Assembly: GCF_016428975.1 (NCBI RefSeq) | Contig: NZ_JAELTT010000005.1 | Location: 59,435 to 123,434 of the forward strand | DNA: 64,000 nt | Source of the DNA: Dyella sp. ASV21 | GTDB lineage: Bacteria > Pseudomonadota > Gammaproteobacteria > Xanthomonadales > Rhodanobacteraceae | Direction: 5' to 3' | Shown: positions 42,880 through 51,696 of the stretch, one piece after another | How positions within the stretch are numbered: the stretch's first letter is position 1 | Layout of the letters: the number at the start of each line of letters is the position of its first letter | Notes under the pieces: generated by a model | Database searches by the model: none | What the model was told of the DNA's origin: nothing | Seen by the model: only the letters and a program-made list of their open reading frames with translations | Position numbers and translations under genes: made by a program

Positions 42880-43434
42880 TTAGACCTTTGCGTAGAGACG
42901 CATGAGATTTTGGAAAACAGACGTCCGTACGCCTGCGTGAATGGCTGCGGTGGCATCGGCCACGTGTTCGGCTTTGCTGCTGATCTTTCCCTGGTGTGTG
43001 GGAAAGTTCGCTTCGGGATAGAACTCGATCGCCTTGGCGATCATTTCTTCCTTGGTCGCGTTTTTGTTGCCGGTGAAGACTTGCTTCACCTCGGTGGGTG
43101 TCACCTCGATGAGAGGGATGCCCTCGGCTCGGATGGCTCCCAACACGCCGACGCAGATCCCGTAGGACGCCATCGCACGTGCGCTCTGTGAGCCGACCGG
43201 AACTTCCACGAACACGCACTTCGCCTTGCGTGCTGCGGCCAGTGCGGCAGCAGCGAGTTGCTCAGCGATGTGCAAGTCCGTGGAGTTCTGCCGCACCTGT
43301 TTCCCCTTCAGATCCTTGACCGAAACCAAGGAGAGAAGGGGAGTGGTCAGGCACCCTGTCGTGAGGTCCAGCTGCGCTTCTGAGAGTCCCCAGTTGCGCA
43401 GCGAGGGATCCATGCCGACGACAGGGATCAACAT
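42880..43434 (-). CDS. RuvC-like Holliday junction resolvase
   Basis: A 184-residue protein with an RNase H-like fold as in RuvC. The first strand is PVVGMDPSLRNWG with Asp9; the second acidic site is VFVEVPVG with Glu77; the C-terminal helix is SKAEHVADATAAI with Asp160. These fit the metal-binding acids of phage RuvC relatives. It probably resolves branched DNA before packaging. The start overlaps the stop of the SSB gene. It is not one of the genes I remember from N4 itself. Confidence 0.82.
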   Translation of the reverse strand: MLIPVVGMDPSLRNWGLSEAQLDLTTGCLTTPLLSLVSVKDLKGKQVRQNSTDLHIAEQLAAAALAAARKAKCVFVEVPVGSQSARAMASYGICVGVLGAIRAEGIPLIEVTPTEVKQVFTGNKNATKEEMIAKAIEFYPEANFPTHQGKISSKAEHVADATAAIHAGVRTSVFQNLMRLYAKV

Positions 43435-44180
43435 CAGCCGAACAGGCTCTTGCTGGCCTGCTTCTGGCCGCCGCCGATGGCGTCGTTGGCAGCCTTCTGG
43501 CCCGGTGCGCCGACCTTGCCGGCCTTACCGGTGGAACGGTCACGGGTGACGCCCTTGTTCTTGGCGCCCCACTTGCCCTGGAACTCGGCGTTCTCGACCT
43601 TGAGCGTGAACTCGCTGACCGTCTTGCCGGTCTCGGCGTGGAACACCTTGTCGATGATGTTCTCTTCGCGGGTTTCGCCGCTCGGCACGTACGTGTTGGT
43701 GGCCTCGTTCTTCACGTTCTTGTCGACGATCTGCTTGAGGATGCCGAGCGTGATCGGCTTGCCGTGCATGCTGACGACGGCCTGCACCTTGGTCGGCACT
43801 TCGGCCTTGGCGTCGAAGTCGTACAGCTTGACCACACGCTCCTCGATCTCCTGCTCGTTCAGCGGCACGCCGGTGGACAGGAGAGCCAGGTCATTGGCGG
43901 TGGTGAAGCCCGGCAGCGGGTTCTTCTTGCCAGCCTTCTCGTAGTAGTTCTGGCCCTGCTTGTTGGTGACGTACAGGGTCTCGCGGTACTCGCGGCCTTC
44001 CAGGTCGACGACCACGGTCATCGAGTGGGCACCGCCCGAGGACTTGCCGGCGTAGGCCAGCTTGATCGTGCCGGTGTAGAGGCCCGAGTCCATGGCACCG
44101 CCGCCGCCGAGGACGTCACGGGCAGCTTCGAGGCCTTCGGACTTCAGGCCACCAAACGGATTGTTGTTGCTCTGGTTCAT
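43434..44180 (-). CDS. single-stranded DNA-binding protein (N4 gp45-like)
   Basis: A 248-residue protein near the size of N4 gp45. It has a Gly-rich N-terminus, a beta-rich core with TLYVTNKQGQNYYEK, which resembles the N4 SSB family, and a disordered tail ending KSLFG. In N4 this protein both coats DNA and activates late transcription by host RNA polymerase through its C-terminal part. Whether that applies here is inference. It is the product of the replication operon between the ATPase and the resolvase. Confidence 0.82.
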   Translation of the reverse strand: MNQSNNNPFGGLKSEGLEAARDVLGGGGAMDSGLYTGTIKLAYAGKSSGGAHSMTVVVDLEGREYRETLYVTNKQGQNYYEKAGKKNPLPGFTTANDLALLSTGVPLNEQEIEERVVKLYDFDAKAEVPTKVQAVVSMHGKPITLGILKQIVDKNVKNEATNTYVPSGETREENIIDKVFHAETGKTVSEFTLKVENAEFQGKWGAKNKGVTRDRSTGKAGKVGAPGQKAANDAIGGGQKQASKSLFG

Positions 44181-44189
44181 GTGTTTTCC

Positions 44190-44924
44190 TTACGCGTAAT
44201 ACTGGTGGAGGTGGTTGAGCAGCTTCTGGACATCGTTGTCCATGAAGGTCTCGGAGGTTTTGAACAGACCCATCGGCGAACGGATGCGCTCATGCACCGT
44301 GTCCTTGGTGAGCTTGGTCTGGAAGACATACTTAAAGCCCAGCGCTTGCTCTTCCTCGCTGATCTCCAGCAAGTCGGAGGCGTAGCCTTCAAGCTTCTTG
44401 ACGGGCATCTTCTTGGCTGCAACCACGCAGCTGAAGTACGCCTCGATGCCGTTGTTCTTGAGGGAGCCCTTCACAGGCACCTTGGTCTCAAGAATCATGT
44501 CGTTCTCGTTGAGCTGGGTCAGGGTGTGCGCGGTGAAGATCACGTTGCAGGTGGACTTGGCCACCTTGTCCTGCATCAGTGCCTTGAAGAACTGAGAGAA
44601 AGCACCCCACGCCTGCATCGTGTTCGGCGACGTGATGACGTGCACCGACTCGAACATGTCGAGCAGGAACGTCAGCGAGTCGATGATGACCGTGTGAACG
44701 TTGCCCAGCTTGCCCTCGGCGATGGCGTCGAACGCCTCGAGCACCTGGTACGGATCGGTGATGGTGAATTTCTGGAACTTGTTCGGGAACGGCAGTTTCT
44801 TGCCGGCCTCGCAGTTCAGGTAGACCACACCGGGCTGATCCACCAGGTTGCGCAGCGCCGCGGATTTACCCGCAGCGCTGGCACCGGCAATCAACACGAG
44901 GTTGTCGTTGGTGATCTGTTGCAT
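44190..44924 (-). CDS. RecA-like ATPase (N4 gp44-like)
   Basis: A 244-residue P-loop ATPase. The ATG at 44924 has AGGAAAG before it. Walker A is GASAAGKS at 14-21 and Walker B is VIIDS near 79-83, followed by a conserved FTAHT-type sensor segment near 140. It lies between primase-helicase and SSB, the N4 gp44 position. It may load proteins on single-stranded DNA or take part in recombination. The family is often annotated as AAA or Sak4-like single-strand annealing ATPase; I cannot decide between those. Confidence 0.82.
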   Translation of the reverse strand: MQQITNDNLVLIAGASAAGKSAALRNLVDQPGVVYLNCEAGKKLPFPNKFQKFTITDPYQVLEAFDAIAEGKLGNVHTVIIDSLTFLLDMFESVHVITSPNTMQAWGAFSQFFKALMQDKVAKSTCNVIFTAHTLTQLNENDMILETKVPVKGSLKNNGIEAYFSCVVAAKKMPVKKLEGYASDLLEISEEEQALGFKYVFQTKLTKDTVHERIRSPMGLFKTSETFMDNDVQKLLNHLHQYYA

Positions 44925-44937
44925 GTGCTTTCCTGGT

Positions 44938-47109
44938 TCAGGGGGTTTGTGCGGCCGCAAGCTTGCGGGCCACGGTGATCAGCACCGTCTGACGGAGCTC
45001 GTCGTCAGGCAGCTTGTTGTCGAGCTTGGCGTTGAACTCGATGACGCGGCGCTCGATGTCCTGGTAGCTGAGGCGACCGGTGTCCACGAGCATCATGGCG
45101 AAGCGCAGCATCTGGTTATTGCGATTGCCGTTCACCATGCGCTGGGCAAACCAGCGTTCCGCGTTGTCGAGGTTCTCGAGCTTGAGGACGGACGCCTTGT
45201 ACTCTTCGTTCCTCGAGGTCTTCGGGATGAACTGCAGGGCATCGAGCAACTCGCCCTCGTTGTACCAATGCTGGCCGGGGAAGGTTTCCCACTTGCGCTC
45301 ACGCTGTCCCGTGACGTCATCCACCTCGAATGGCAACCACGAAAAGACGTTCGACATGAACTCGCGGAACTCCTCGCCATCGAGCTCCAGCCGATAGTTG
45401 ATCGGCATGACGATGCGGAAGCGGTTCGCCTCGTCGGTGCTGCGCTTGGTCGTATACATGAGGAATGTGTAGTCCTTCAGGAGCTCGCGCACCTGAGCGG
45501 CCTGGATCCCCTTGTCCACGTCGATGACGACCATGTCGAAGCCCTTGATGACGTTCTCACCAGCGCGGTGGCCTTCGCCCAACTCGCCACGTGCAAGCGC
45601 GTGGTTGAGCCAGTGCATGCCCGGTGCCTGGGTCAGCTCGTGCATCCGATCGAACGGCACCCGCTCGCTGCGATAGCGATAGGCGACGTGGTCCGAATAC
45701 GAGAGGGTGACGGCCTCGAGCGAGGTCTCCTTCAGCGTTTCACCGCGGAAGAAGTCGATGCCCTGCTCGAAGGTCTTCTTGACGATGATGTGGTTCTTGT
45801 AGCCCCAAGCCATGGCCAGGTTCATCATTTCGTTGCGCGCCGACTGGCTGCCCTTGTAGAAGGGCAGGGACTCGTTCAAGTCCGCGTGCGTGAGCTCGCT
45901 GCCCGCCGTGGCCAGGTACTTGGCCAGCTTCACGTAGTTCTTCTCGCGGCTGAAGATGCGCTCGAAGGACGTGCCCGATTCCTCGACCAGCTTGATGGCG
46001 TAGTAGAGGTGGTCCATGGTCAGCTCGGCGGACTCGTCGATGAACGCCAATGCGCCGGCGAGCTTCAGCGTCTTGAAGTAGCGGTGGCTGATCTCGGCCT
46101 TCTTGATCTCTTCGTGTTCCGGCAGGCTGTCGGCCAGGCGCTCGCAATCGATGCGATATTCCAGGAGCTCGATGCCTACCTCGTCCGGGAGATAGATCTT
46201 CCAGCCGAACTTGGCTGGATCCGCCAGCAGGGTGAAGTGGGTGGCCCACTTGTCGACCAGCGCCTCGTTGGAGGTGTCGGTCAGCTGAGCGTAGATCTGT
46301 GCCGGGGTAAGGCTCTCGCCAGCACGGATGCGGTGCCCGTAGGCGAAGATGCAGCGGCGGGCGTAGCCCGTCTCCAACATGCTGTAGAACTCATCTTCTG
46401 TTTTGCCGCCGTCGAGTAGCTTGCTCGGCGTGCCGAAGAGCAGCATGTTGGTCGGTGTCTTGCCCTCGAGTTCTTCACTGCGCAGGCTCTCGGTGGTGTT
46501 TTTGGTCAGCTTCTGCTTCACGAGGCCCTGGTCGTACAACTCCAGGAACACGTTCAGCACCTCGGTGGCACCCACCAGGTTGGAGCCGATTTCGTCGATC
46601 TGCAGGTTGATGCTGCCGGCGTTCGCCATCAGCAGCTTCTGGCGCATCTGCTTGACCGCAGGCGCCGTGCCCGAGTCGAAGGTGAATGCCAGTGCGCCCA
46701 GGCGATTAAACTCGCCCTTGACCTTCTCTAGCTCCGTATCGAAGTCGCTGTCCGTCTTGCGCAGCAGGCGCTCGTTGGCGATTTCGTTGAGGCGCTGCTC
46801 CGCGACAACCGGGAAGGTGTCATTCATGAAACGATCCCGGAAGCCGCGGATGAAGCTCTCCTCGAGGATGCCCACGGAGTGGCCCTTGCCGGAACCAGAC
46901 ACTGCCAGCGACAGCGCATAGATGTTCACCGGCACAGAGCCGCGGTCCTTGGTTTCGATGGTGGCTCGCATCGAGCTGGCCATCTTGCCCAGGAAGAAGC
47001 AGACCATCATGCGGAAGAAGCTGCGGTCAGTGTTCTGGGTCTTTTTGCACAGCACATCCACGATCTCTTCGATGCCGGGATGGTGCTGAATGGTGGCAAG
47101 GTCTTTCAT
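44938..47109 (-). CDS. primase-helicase (N4 gp43-like)
   Basis: A 723-residue protein, similar in length to N4 gp43. The N-terminal half is a P-loop ATPase of the DUF3987 type with Walker A SGSGKGHS at 71-78 and an acidic IDEIGS segment near residue 170. The C-terminal half has an AEP-type primase core with VIDVDKG near 527-533 as the metal site and R-x-R-IVMPI about 40 residues later. It would unwind and prime DNA at the phage fork. Thirteen bases separate it from the downstream ATPase gene. Confidence 0.85.
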   Translation of the reverse strand: MKDLATIQHHPGIEEIVDVLCKKTQNTDRSFFRMMVCFFLGKMASSMRATIETKDRGSVPVNIYALSLAVSGSGKGHSVGILEESFIRGFRDRFMNDTFPVVAEQRLNEIANERLLRKTDSDFDTELEKVKGEFNRLGALAFTFDSGTAPAVKQMRQKLLMANAGSINLQIDEIGSNLVGATEVLNVFLELYDQGLVKQKLTKNTTESLRSEELEGKTPTNMLLFGTPSKLLDGGKTEDEFYSMLETGYARRCIFAYGHRIRAGESLTPAQIYAQLTDTSNEALVDKWATHFTLLADPAKFGWKIYLPDEVGIELLEYRIDCERLADSLPEHEEIKKAEISHRYFKTLKLAGALAFIDESAELTMDHLYYAIKLVEESGTSFERIFSREKNYVKLAKYLATAGSELTHADLNESLPFYKGSQSARNEMMNLAMAWGYKNHIIVKKTFEQGIDFFRGETLKETSLEAVTLSYSDHVAYRYRSERVPFDRMHELTQAPGMHWLNHALARGELGEGHRAGENVIKGFDMVVIDVDKGIQAAQVRELLKDYTFLMYTTKRSTDEANRFRIVMPINYRLELDGEEFREFMSNVFSWLPFEVDDVTGQRERKWETFPGQHWYNEGELLDALQFIPKTSRNEEYKASVLKLENLDNAERWFAQRMVNGNRNNQMLRFAMMLVDTGRLSYQDIERRVIEFNAKLDNKLPDDELRQTVLITVARKLAAAQTP

Positions 47110-47122
47110 GGGGATCTCGTCG

Positions 47123-48100
47123 TCAGATAAGGAGTGAGCCGTCGGCGATGAGACGGTCTTTCTGTTTGCACACGCTGAAAGCGGCGCAGTAGAGGCAGGC
47201 TTTGACGGTGCCGGGCACCATGTCGACGCGGCCCTTTCCGCCTTTCTCCGCCATGAACTGGCGGGCAGCGAGGGCGTTGTCGAAGTTCTTCGTGCTACGC
47301 CCCGTCGCGTTGACGTTGGCGTAATACTTGTAGACAGGTTCGGAGCGCCAGAGCTCGTCCTCGTTACACTCGGGGATCTCGTGGTCTGGCGCGTCCATGT
47401 ACTGCTTGAGGAGAGAGAGACGATTCCGGATCCACTGGTCCGTCTCCTGCACGCTCATCAACGTAATGCTGCGAACAGGGACTGCATGAGGGGGATAACC
47501 GGGTGTGCGCTTAGACTCAGCAGAGCTCCAATCAAGGAGCAGATACTGAATAAGAAGCTCATCATGGGTAACTTTCTCCGGGTTGAGCCAGCGATAGATG
47601 CTGCCTTGTAACTTCCAACCCTCGACGCTTTTCTGGCTCTGGTAGGCCCAGACCGTGGTGCTCTTGGCATCCCGCAGTCGCCAGTCGATGATGAGATCGA
47701 CCTGGCCACTGACGATGAATCCAGCGACTTCCTTCTCGCTGCGAAACTCCGTGAATACCGGAATCGTGTCGGGCTCGATTTCCTCCGGGTTGATCCGTAC
47801 TGCGTCGATCACACGCTTCGGGAAACCCAGCTTCGCCAGTGACGACCGGTAGTGCTCCTTCCAGGAGTGCTCGATGCCACGGTGAAGGACGTGACCGATG
47901 GAAGACTTCACGCGATCGAGCAAGTCGACGGTGCGTTCTTCCAGCGGGACTCGGCGAGCCAGCACCGTCTGCCGGATCGGCTTGATCAGTGTGGTGACCG
48001 AGATGTAATTGGGGCGGGTGTCGTAGGTGTACTCGTCGGTGGCCAGCCAAACTGCTGCTGCGAGGTCCAGACCGGCGTTATTCGTGATGCGTTGTTGCAT
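47123..48100 (-). CDS. PD-(D/E)XK exonuclease, Cas4/RecB-like (N4 gp42-like)
   Basis: A 325-residue protein. The nuclease core is GQVDLIIDW with Asp135, then RDAKST with Asp144 and Lys146, the D...(D/E)XK pattern. Near the C-terminus is CLYCAAFSVC, a cysteine cluster like that of Cas4/AddB nucleases that bind an iron-sulphur cluster. An early cysteine is not obvious, so the cluster may be a zinc site or incomplete. It follows the polymerase operon and precedes primase; DNA end processing or host DNA breakdown are plausible. Confidence 0.8.
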   Translation of the reverse strand: MQQRITNNAGLDLAAAVWLATDEYTYDTRPNYISVTTLIKPIRQTVLARRVPLEERTVDLLDRVKSSIGHVLHRGIEHSWKEHYRSSLAKLGFPKRVIDAVRINPEEIEPDTIPVFTEFRSEKEVAGFIVSGQVDLIIDWRLRDAKSTTVWAYQSQKSVEGWKLQGSIYRWLNPEKVTHDELLIQYLLLDWSSAESKRTPGYPPHAVPVRSITLMSVQETDQWIRNRLSLLKQYMDAPDHEIPECNEDELWRSEPVYKYYANVNATGRSTKNFDNALAARQFMAEKGGKGRVDMVPGTVKACLYCAAFSVCKQKDRLIADGSLLI

Positions 48101-48136
48101 GTAGGCTGCTCCGGAAGGCGCGCAACTGTATCAATA

Positions 48137-48175
48137 AAAAAGGGACACTCCAACAATGGAATGGCCCTTTCTTGG
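48137..48175 (-). terminator. terminator-like hairpin containing CTCCAACAA
   Basis: In the minus direction AAAGGGCCATTCC pairs imperfectly with GGAGTGTCCCTTT and is followed by TTTTTTATT. One arm contains the recurrent motif (48147-48156, plus strand), here opposed to local transcription. Confidence 0.65.
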
Positions 48176-48196
48176 TTTTGCAGTAACGTCAGTTAT

Positions 48197-48631
48197 TTAC
48201 GGGCGCTGGATCGGCACCACGTTGTTGTCTTTGACTCCAACAACATCAGCCGTGTCCACTTCCTGGAGCTGCGGACGGTTGCCCGGGATGTTGGCCTGGC
48301 TGCCCCAGAACTCTTCGTCGGACATCTCGCCCAGCGGCAGGATGTTGAGGAGCACGACCTCGAGGGCCTTGAAGCTCTCGTCCTCGACGTCGTTACGCAC
48401 CTGCATGGCGGCACTGTTCTGCAGCTGTTGCAGGCGCTGGGCCGGGAAGGTGTCGACGTCGGCCTTGCTGAAGAGCTGGACGCGGTGGGTGCTGACGCCC
48501 TTCTTGGTGGAGAAGATGACCTCGGCCAGCACCAGCGAGTAGCGGTAGCGCTGAATCGGTGCCGGCGTTGTCGCCATGTCGATCAGCTGTTCCTGGTTCG
48601 AGGCGGTGTCGGTCTGGTTGGTGTCGTTCAT
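48197..48631 (-). CDS. hypothetical protein next to DNA polymerase
   Basis: A 144-residue protein with a polar N-terminus (residues 1-25), a beta-rich middle (RYRYSLVLAEVIF, HRVQLFS) and an acidic helical part with ESFKALEVVLLNILPLG. Its start overlaps the stop of the DNA polymerase gene by 4 bases, so it is translated in the same unit. It occupies the N4 gp40/41 region. No function is known to me; a polymerase accessory role is a guess from position. Confidence 0.6.
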   Translation of the reverse strand: MNDTNQTDTASNQEQLIDMATTPAPIQRYRYSLVLAEVIFSTKKGVSTHRVQLFSKADVDTFPAQRLQQLQNSAAMQVRNDVEDESFKALEVVLLNILPLGEMSDEEFWGSQANIPGNRPQLQEVDTADVVGVKDNNVVPIQRP

Positions 48632-51159
48632 TGGTTCAGGTGTTCCTGTGCGAGTGAAAGGATCTGGTCACTGCCCGCCCCGTTAGGGATGGTCAATTCG
48701 TTGGCCCACGTGGGGAAGAAGATGGAGAGCTCTCCACCGAGCTTGACTTGGTCGTGCTGGATCTCCGGTAGCTCCTGCCACTGCACCGCCTTGACCAGGC
48801 GATCGTTCACCCACGCCAACAAATCGGCATCGTCCCGAACCAGGTAATACTGGGCATCGTGGATGTGGGCGCAGGGACGGATCTCGTGAGCCCACTTGGA
48901 CTGACGGACCTGGCGCATGAAGTCGGTACCGGCACGGGTGTTGAGCAGGCCGTAGGATTGGCCCAGGGCATTGCCCGCGGTGCGTCCCTCCGCCGATGCC
49001 TCGTGAGGCGTGCTGCGCGTTCCTAGGATCGTCTGCGCCAGCATCGGCGTGCGTAGCCGCAGCCCGAAGGCGACGGTCACGTAGCCGCACTGGGAGGCTT
49101 CCTCGAGGCGTGCTGCCACCCACTGGTCCGACACCACGTAGAGCTCGTGGTAACGGGCCTCGATCTGCTCGGCCAGCTCCTTGCTGAACCCGCAGTTCTT
49201 CATCAGCGTGTGGGCCGTGCCCTGATAGGTCAGGGCGAAGGTCGGTGCCTTGGAGTCCTGGCGCTGCTTCTTGTACTTCGTCTGGATCGAGTTGATGGAC
49301 TCGACCGTGTCCTCGATGTCAGGCATCTGATTGCCGAAGTAGGCATACGCACGCAGCGAGTGACCGTCGTAGCCGTCGGTGTAGACCTTCAGCTTGTTCG
49401 GATCCTTCGTGGTGAGTGCGCTGATGCGGTCTTCCAGAGAGGCGAAGTCCAGGCCGATGAACAGCCAGCCGTTCGGTGCCTTGAACATCTTCTTGATGGT
49501 CTTGGCGTACTTGGTGCCGGTGCTCGGGATGTTCTGCAGGTTCGGCTCGTTGGAGCTGAGCCGACCCGACAGCGTGCCGCCCAGGTTGAAGAACCCAAAC
49601 AGGTAGTGCCAGCCGTCCGGTGCCCGAGGCGCTGCCTCGAATGCCGGGATGAAGCTGGTCAGGATCTTGTCCACCTGCTTGAAGGCCACCAGGGCGCCAA
49701 GCAACTCGCGCTGCTCGTCGGTGGTGCAGTGGTGAACCAGGGCCTCCAGATCATCCATGCCGGTGGCGGCCTGGCCGGTCGGCGTCCGAGACAACACCGG
49801 CAAGCCCATGACCTCGTGCAACAGATCCTGCAGCTGCGGGCTGGAGTTGAGGTTGAAGACCTCCTTGGCATCCGCCAGGGAAACCCGCTTCACCTTCAGC
49901 TCGCTGTTGCGCTTGGCGACCCAGCGTTCATTGAGACGCAGGGTGGCCTTGGCCACGGCATCGGACGACATAATCGCGGCAATGGCTGCATCACGATCGG
50001 CTTCCATCTCCGCCTTGCCGGCGGCGACCGCGGCCATGTCCATCGGCATGCCCGAGAGCTGCATCTGGATGATGTCCTTGAGCGCCGGAAGGAACAGGTT
50101 CCGGTAGATCTCGTCCTGCTGGTCGTCGATCACCTTCTGGCGCCACTTGTTGTAGACGTACCAGGTGGAGAGCCCGTCGACCAGGTTGTACTCGAGGAGC
50201 TGGGGCAGCGGAACCACGCTGATGTCCTTGACCTCTACCGCATAGTTGCCGGCGTATTCCTGCGCCTGCATCTTGAGGCTGAGCTCATTGCCCGCGCACG
50301 AGTTGGTGGCCAGGTAGGCCAGCAGCAGCGTGTCGTCCATCTGTCGGGTCAGCTGCTCGATGCCAAACAACATGCCGGAGCTATCCAGCAGGTCGTGCAT
50401 GAACAGCTGGTACACCAGCACGTACACGTCGAAGTTGCCCTTGTGATAGAGCGTCTGCGCGTTCCGGTGGATGAAGAAGTTCTTCAGCATCTTCCGGATG
50501 AGCTGAGCTTTCTCCGGCGGATTGTCCTTGTCCACGGCGAAGGCGATGCCCTCGGTCTGGGACCAACACATCGTGATGGTGCCGAGACCCGCGTTGTAGT
50601 GCTTCAGGCCGTAGGTCTCGATGTCGACCGCCAGCGGCACGTTCTGCAGTTTCATCAGCCACGCCGAGATCTCCTCGATCGTGTCGGGATAATCGGCGTA
50701 GTGGATGATGGCGCTGCCCGGCGGCATGTAGGTGTTGCTGCGGTGATCACGCACCGCCTTCAAGCCCTGTTCCACTTTCTGGCTCAACGATGGGTCGTAG
50801 ATGATCTGCGATGGCGATGGCACGTAGACCACCGACATGTGCTTGAAGCCCTCGATCACGCAGGGGAAGACATAGCCGCCGATCGTGCTGACCTTCTGCT
50901 GCTTGGTCAGCACCTTGAACAGGGAGGCTTCGGTCACCAGCAGGTAGTCGGTCTGCAGGCTGCACAGCACCGGCAGCAGTTCTTTCAGATACGCGAGTAG
51001 CTCAGGGTTCTTTGCTTTCGACGCAGTGGTAATGGCGTAGGCAACCGTGTCCTTGGCAAGGCTGCCCAGGTAGTTGGCCAACTCCCGTTCCCGAAGATAG
51101 CGGGTCAGCAAGGCCACCGGGTAACGGTTGGTCTCTTCGCCGAAAACGAGGTACCTCAT
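48628..51159 (-). CDS. family A DNA polymerase (N4 gp39-like)
   Basis: An 843-residue replicative polymerase. The 3'-5' exonuclease starts with AVDIETYG (Asp179, Glu181). Polymerase motif A is GLDFASLEDR near residue 568. Motif B is the KKQRQDSK...ALTYQG segment near 640. Motif C is IHDAQYY near 767. All catalytic acids are present. The length matches N4 gp39. The start overlaps the stop of the 176-residue gene upstream. It replicates the genome with the primase, SSB and helicase of this block. Confidence 0.95.
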   Translation of the reverse strand: MRYLVFGEETNRYPVALLTRYLRERELANYLGSLAKDTVAYAITTASKAKNPELLAYLKELLPVLCSLQTDYLLVTEASLFKVLTKQQKVSTIGGYVFPCVIEGFKHMSVVYVPSPSQIIYDPSLSQKVEQGLKAVRDHRSNTYMPPGSAIIHYADYPDTIEEISAWLMKLQNVPLAVDIETYGLKHYNAGLGTITMCWSQTEGIAFAVDKDNPPEKAQLIRKMLKNFFIHRNAQTLYHKGNFDVYVLVYQLFMHDLLDSSGMLFGIEQLTRQMDDTLLLAYLATNSCAGNELSLKMQAQEYAGNYAVEVKDISVVPLPQLLEYNLVDGLSTWYVYNKWRQKVIDDQQDEIYRNLFLPALKDIIQMQLSGMPMDMAAVAAGKAEMEADRDAAIAAIMSSDAVAKATLRLNERWVAKRNSELKVKRVSLADAKEVFNLNSSPQLQDLLHEVMGLPVLSRTPTGQAATGMDDLEALVHHCTTDEQRELLGALVAFKQVDKILTSFIPAFEAAPRAPDGWHYLFGFFNLGGTLSGRLSSNEPNLQNIPSTGTKYAKTIKKMFKAPNGWLFIGLDFASLEDRISALTTKDPNKLKVYTDGYDGHSLRAYAYFGNQMPDIEDTVESINSIQTKYKKQRQDSKAPTFALTYQGTAHTLMKNCGFSKELAEQIEARYHELYVVSDQWVAARLEEASQCGYVTVAFGLRLRTPMLAQTILGTRSTPHEASAEGRTAGNALGQSYGLLNTRAGTDFMRQVRQSKWAHEIRPCAHIHDAQYYLVRDDADLLAWVNDRLVKAVQWQELPEIQHDQVKLGGELSIFFPTWANELTIPNGAGSDQILSLAQEHLNQ

Positions 51160-51686
51160 AGCAACTTGTATCCCAGGTAAAGGTCGATGATGTCGCCCAC
51201 CTGTGCGTACAGGCGGGTCAGGCTGGCGTTCCAGATGGGCTCGCCGCCCTGTTTGGCTGCTTCCTGCAGATCAGGCGTGGTGCGGGGCAGGTCGATGTGC
51301 GTGCTGGTGGAGAACGCCAGCAGGCGATCGGGAAGCATGTCCCGCACGTCCTGCCAGGACTTCGCACGCATCACGATCGAGCCCAGCACCTGCCGGATGC
51401 GATCGAGATCCGCCTGCATCTCCTTGGTGGGTTTGAGCCAGGCCAAGAAAGTCGGCAGGAGCTCCGGCGCCAGCGACTGTGGTTTGCCCTTCACTCGCGT
51501 GATGGGAAGCACAACGCCGGTATCGAAGTACACGTCTTGCCCGTACAGAAAAGCGTTGGCACCGGTATTACTGCGGTGCGCAGCGCTGATCTGCTCGAAC
51601 TGCCCGGCCATGGTGCGTTTGAATGGCGCAGGCAAGGCATCACACAACTGCCTGGAAAACTCTCGGAGTTCGTCAGGGGCGCACAT
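51156..51686 (-). CDS. hypothetical protein (N4 gp38 position)
   Basis: A 176-residue protein. The ATG at 51686 is chosen over upstream in-frame codons that only shadow the helicase gene. It is helical, with a central YGQDVYFDTGVVLPI strand pair and an LGSIVMRAKSWQDVRDMLPD segment. The stop overlaps the DNA polymerase start. By place it corresponds to N4 gp38. No motif indicates a function. Confidence 0.65.
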   Translation of the reverse strand: MCAPDELREFSRQLCDALPAPFKRTMAGQFEQISAAHRSNTGANAFLYGQDVYFDTGVVLPITRVKGKPQSLAPELLPTFLAWLKPTKEMQADLDRIRQVLGSIVMRAKSWQDVRDMLPDRLLAFSTSTHIDLPRTTPDLQEAAKQGGEPIWNASLTRLYAQVGDIIDLYLGYKLL

Positions 51687-51696
51687 GATGGTGTCC

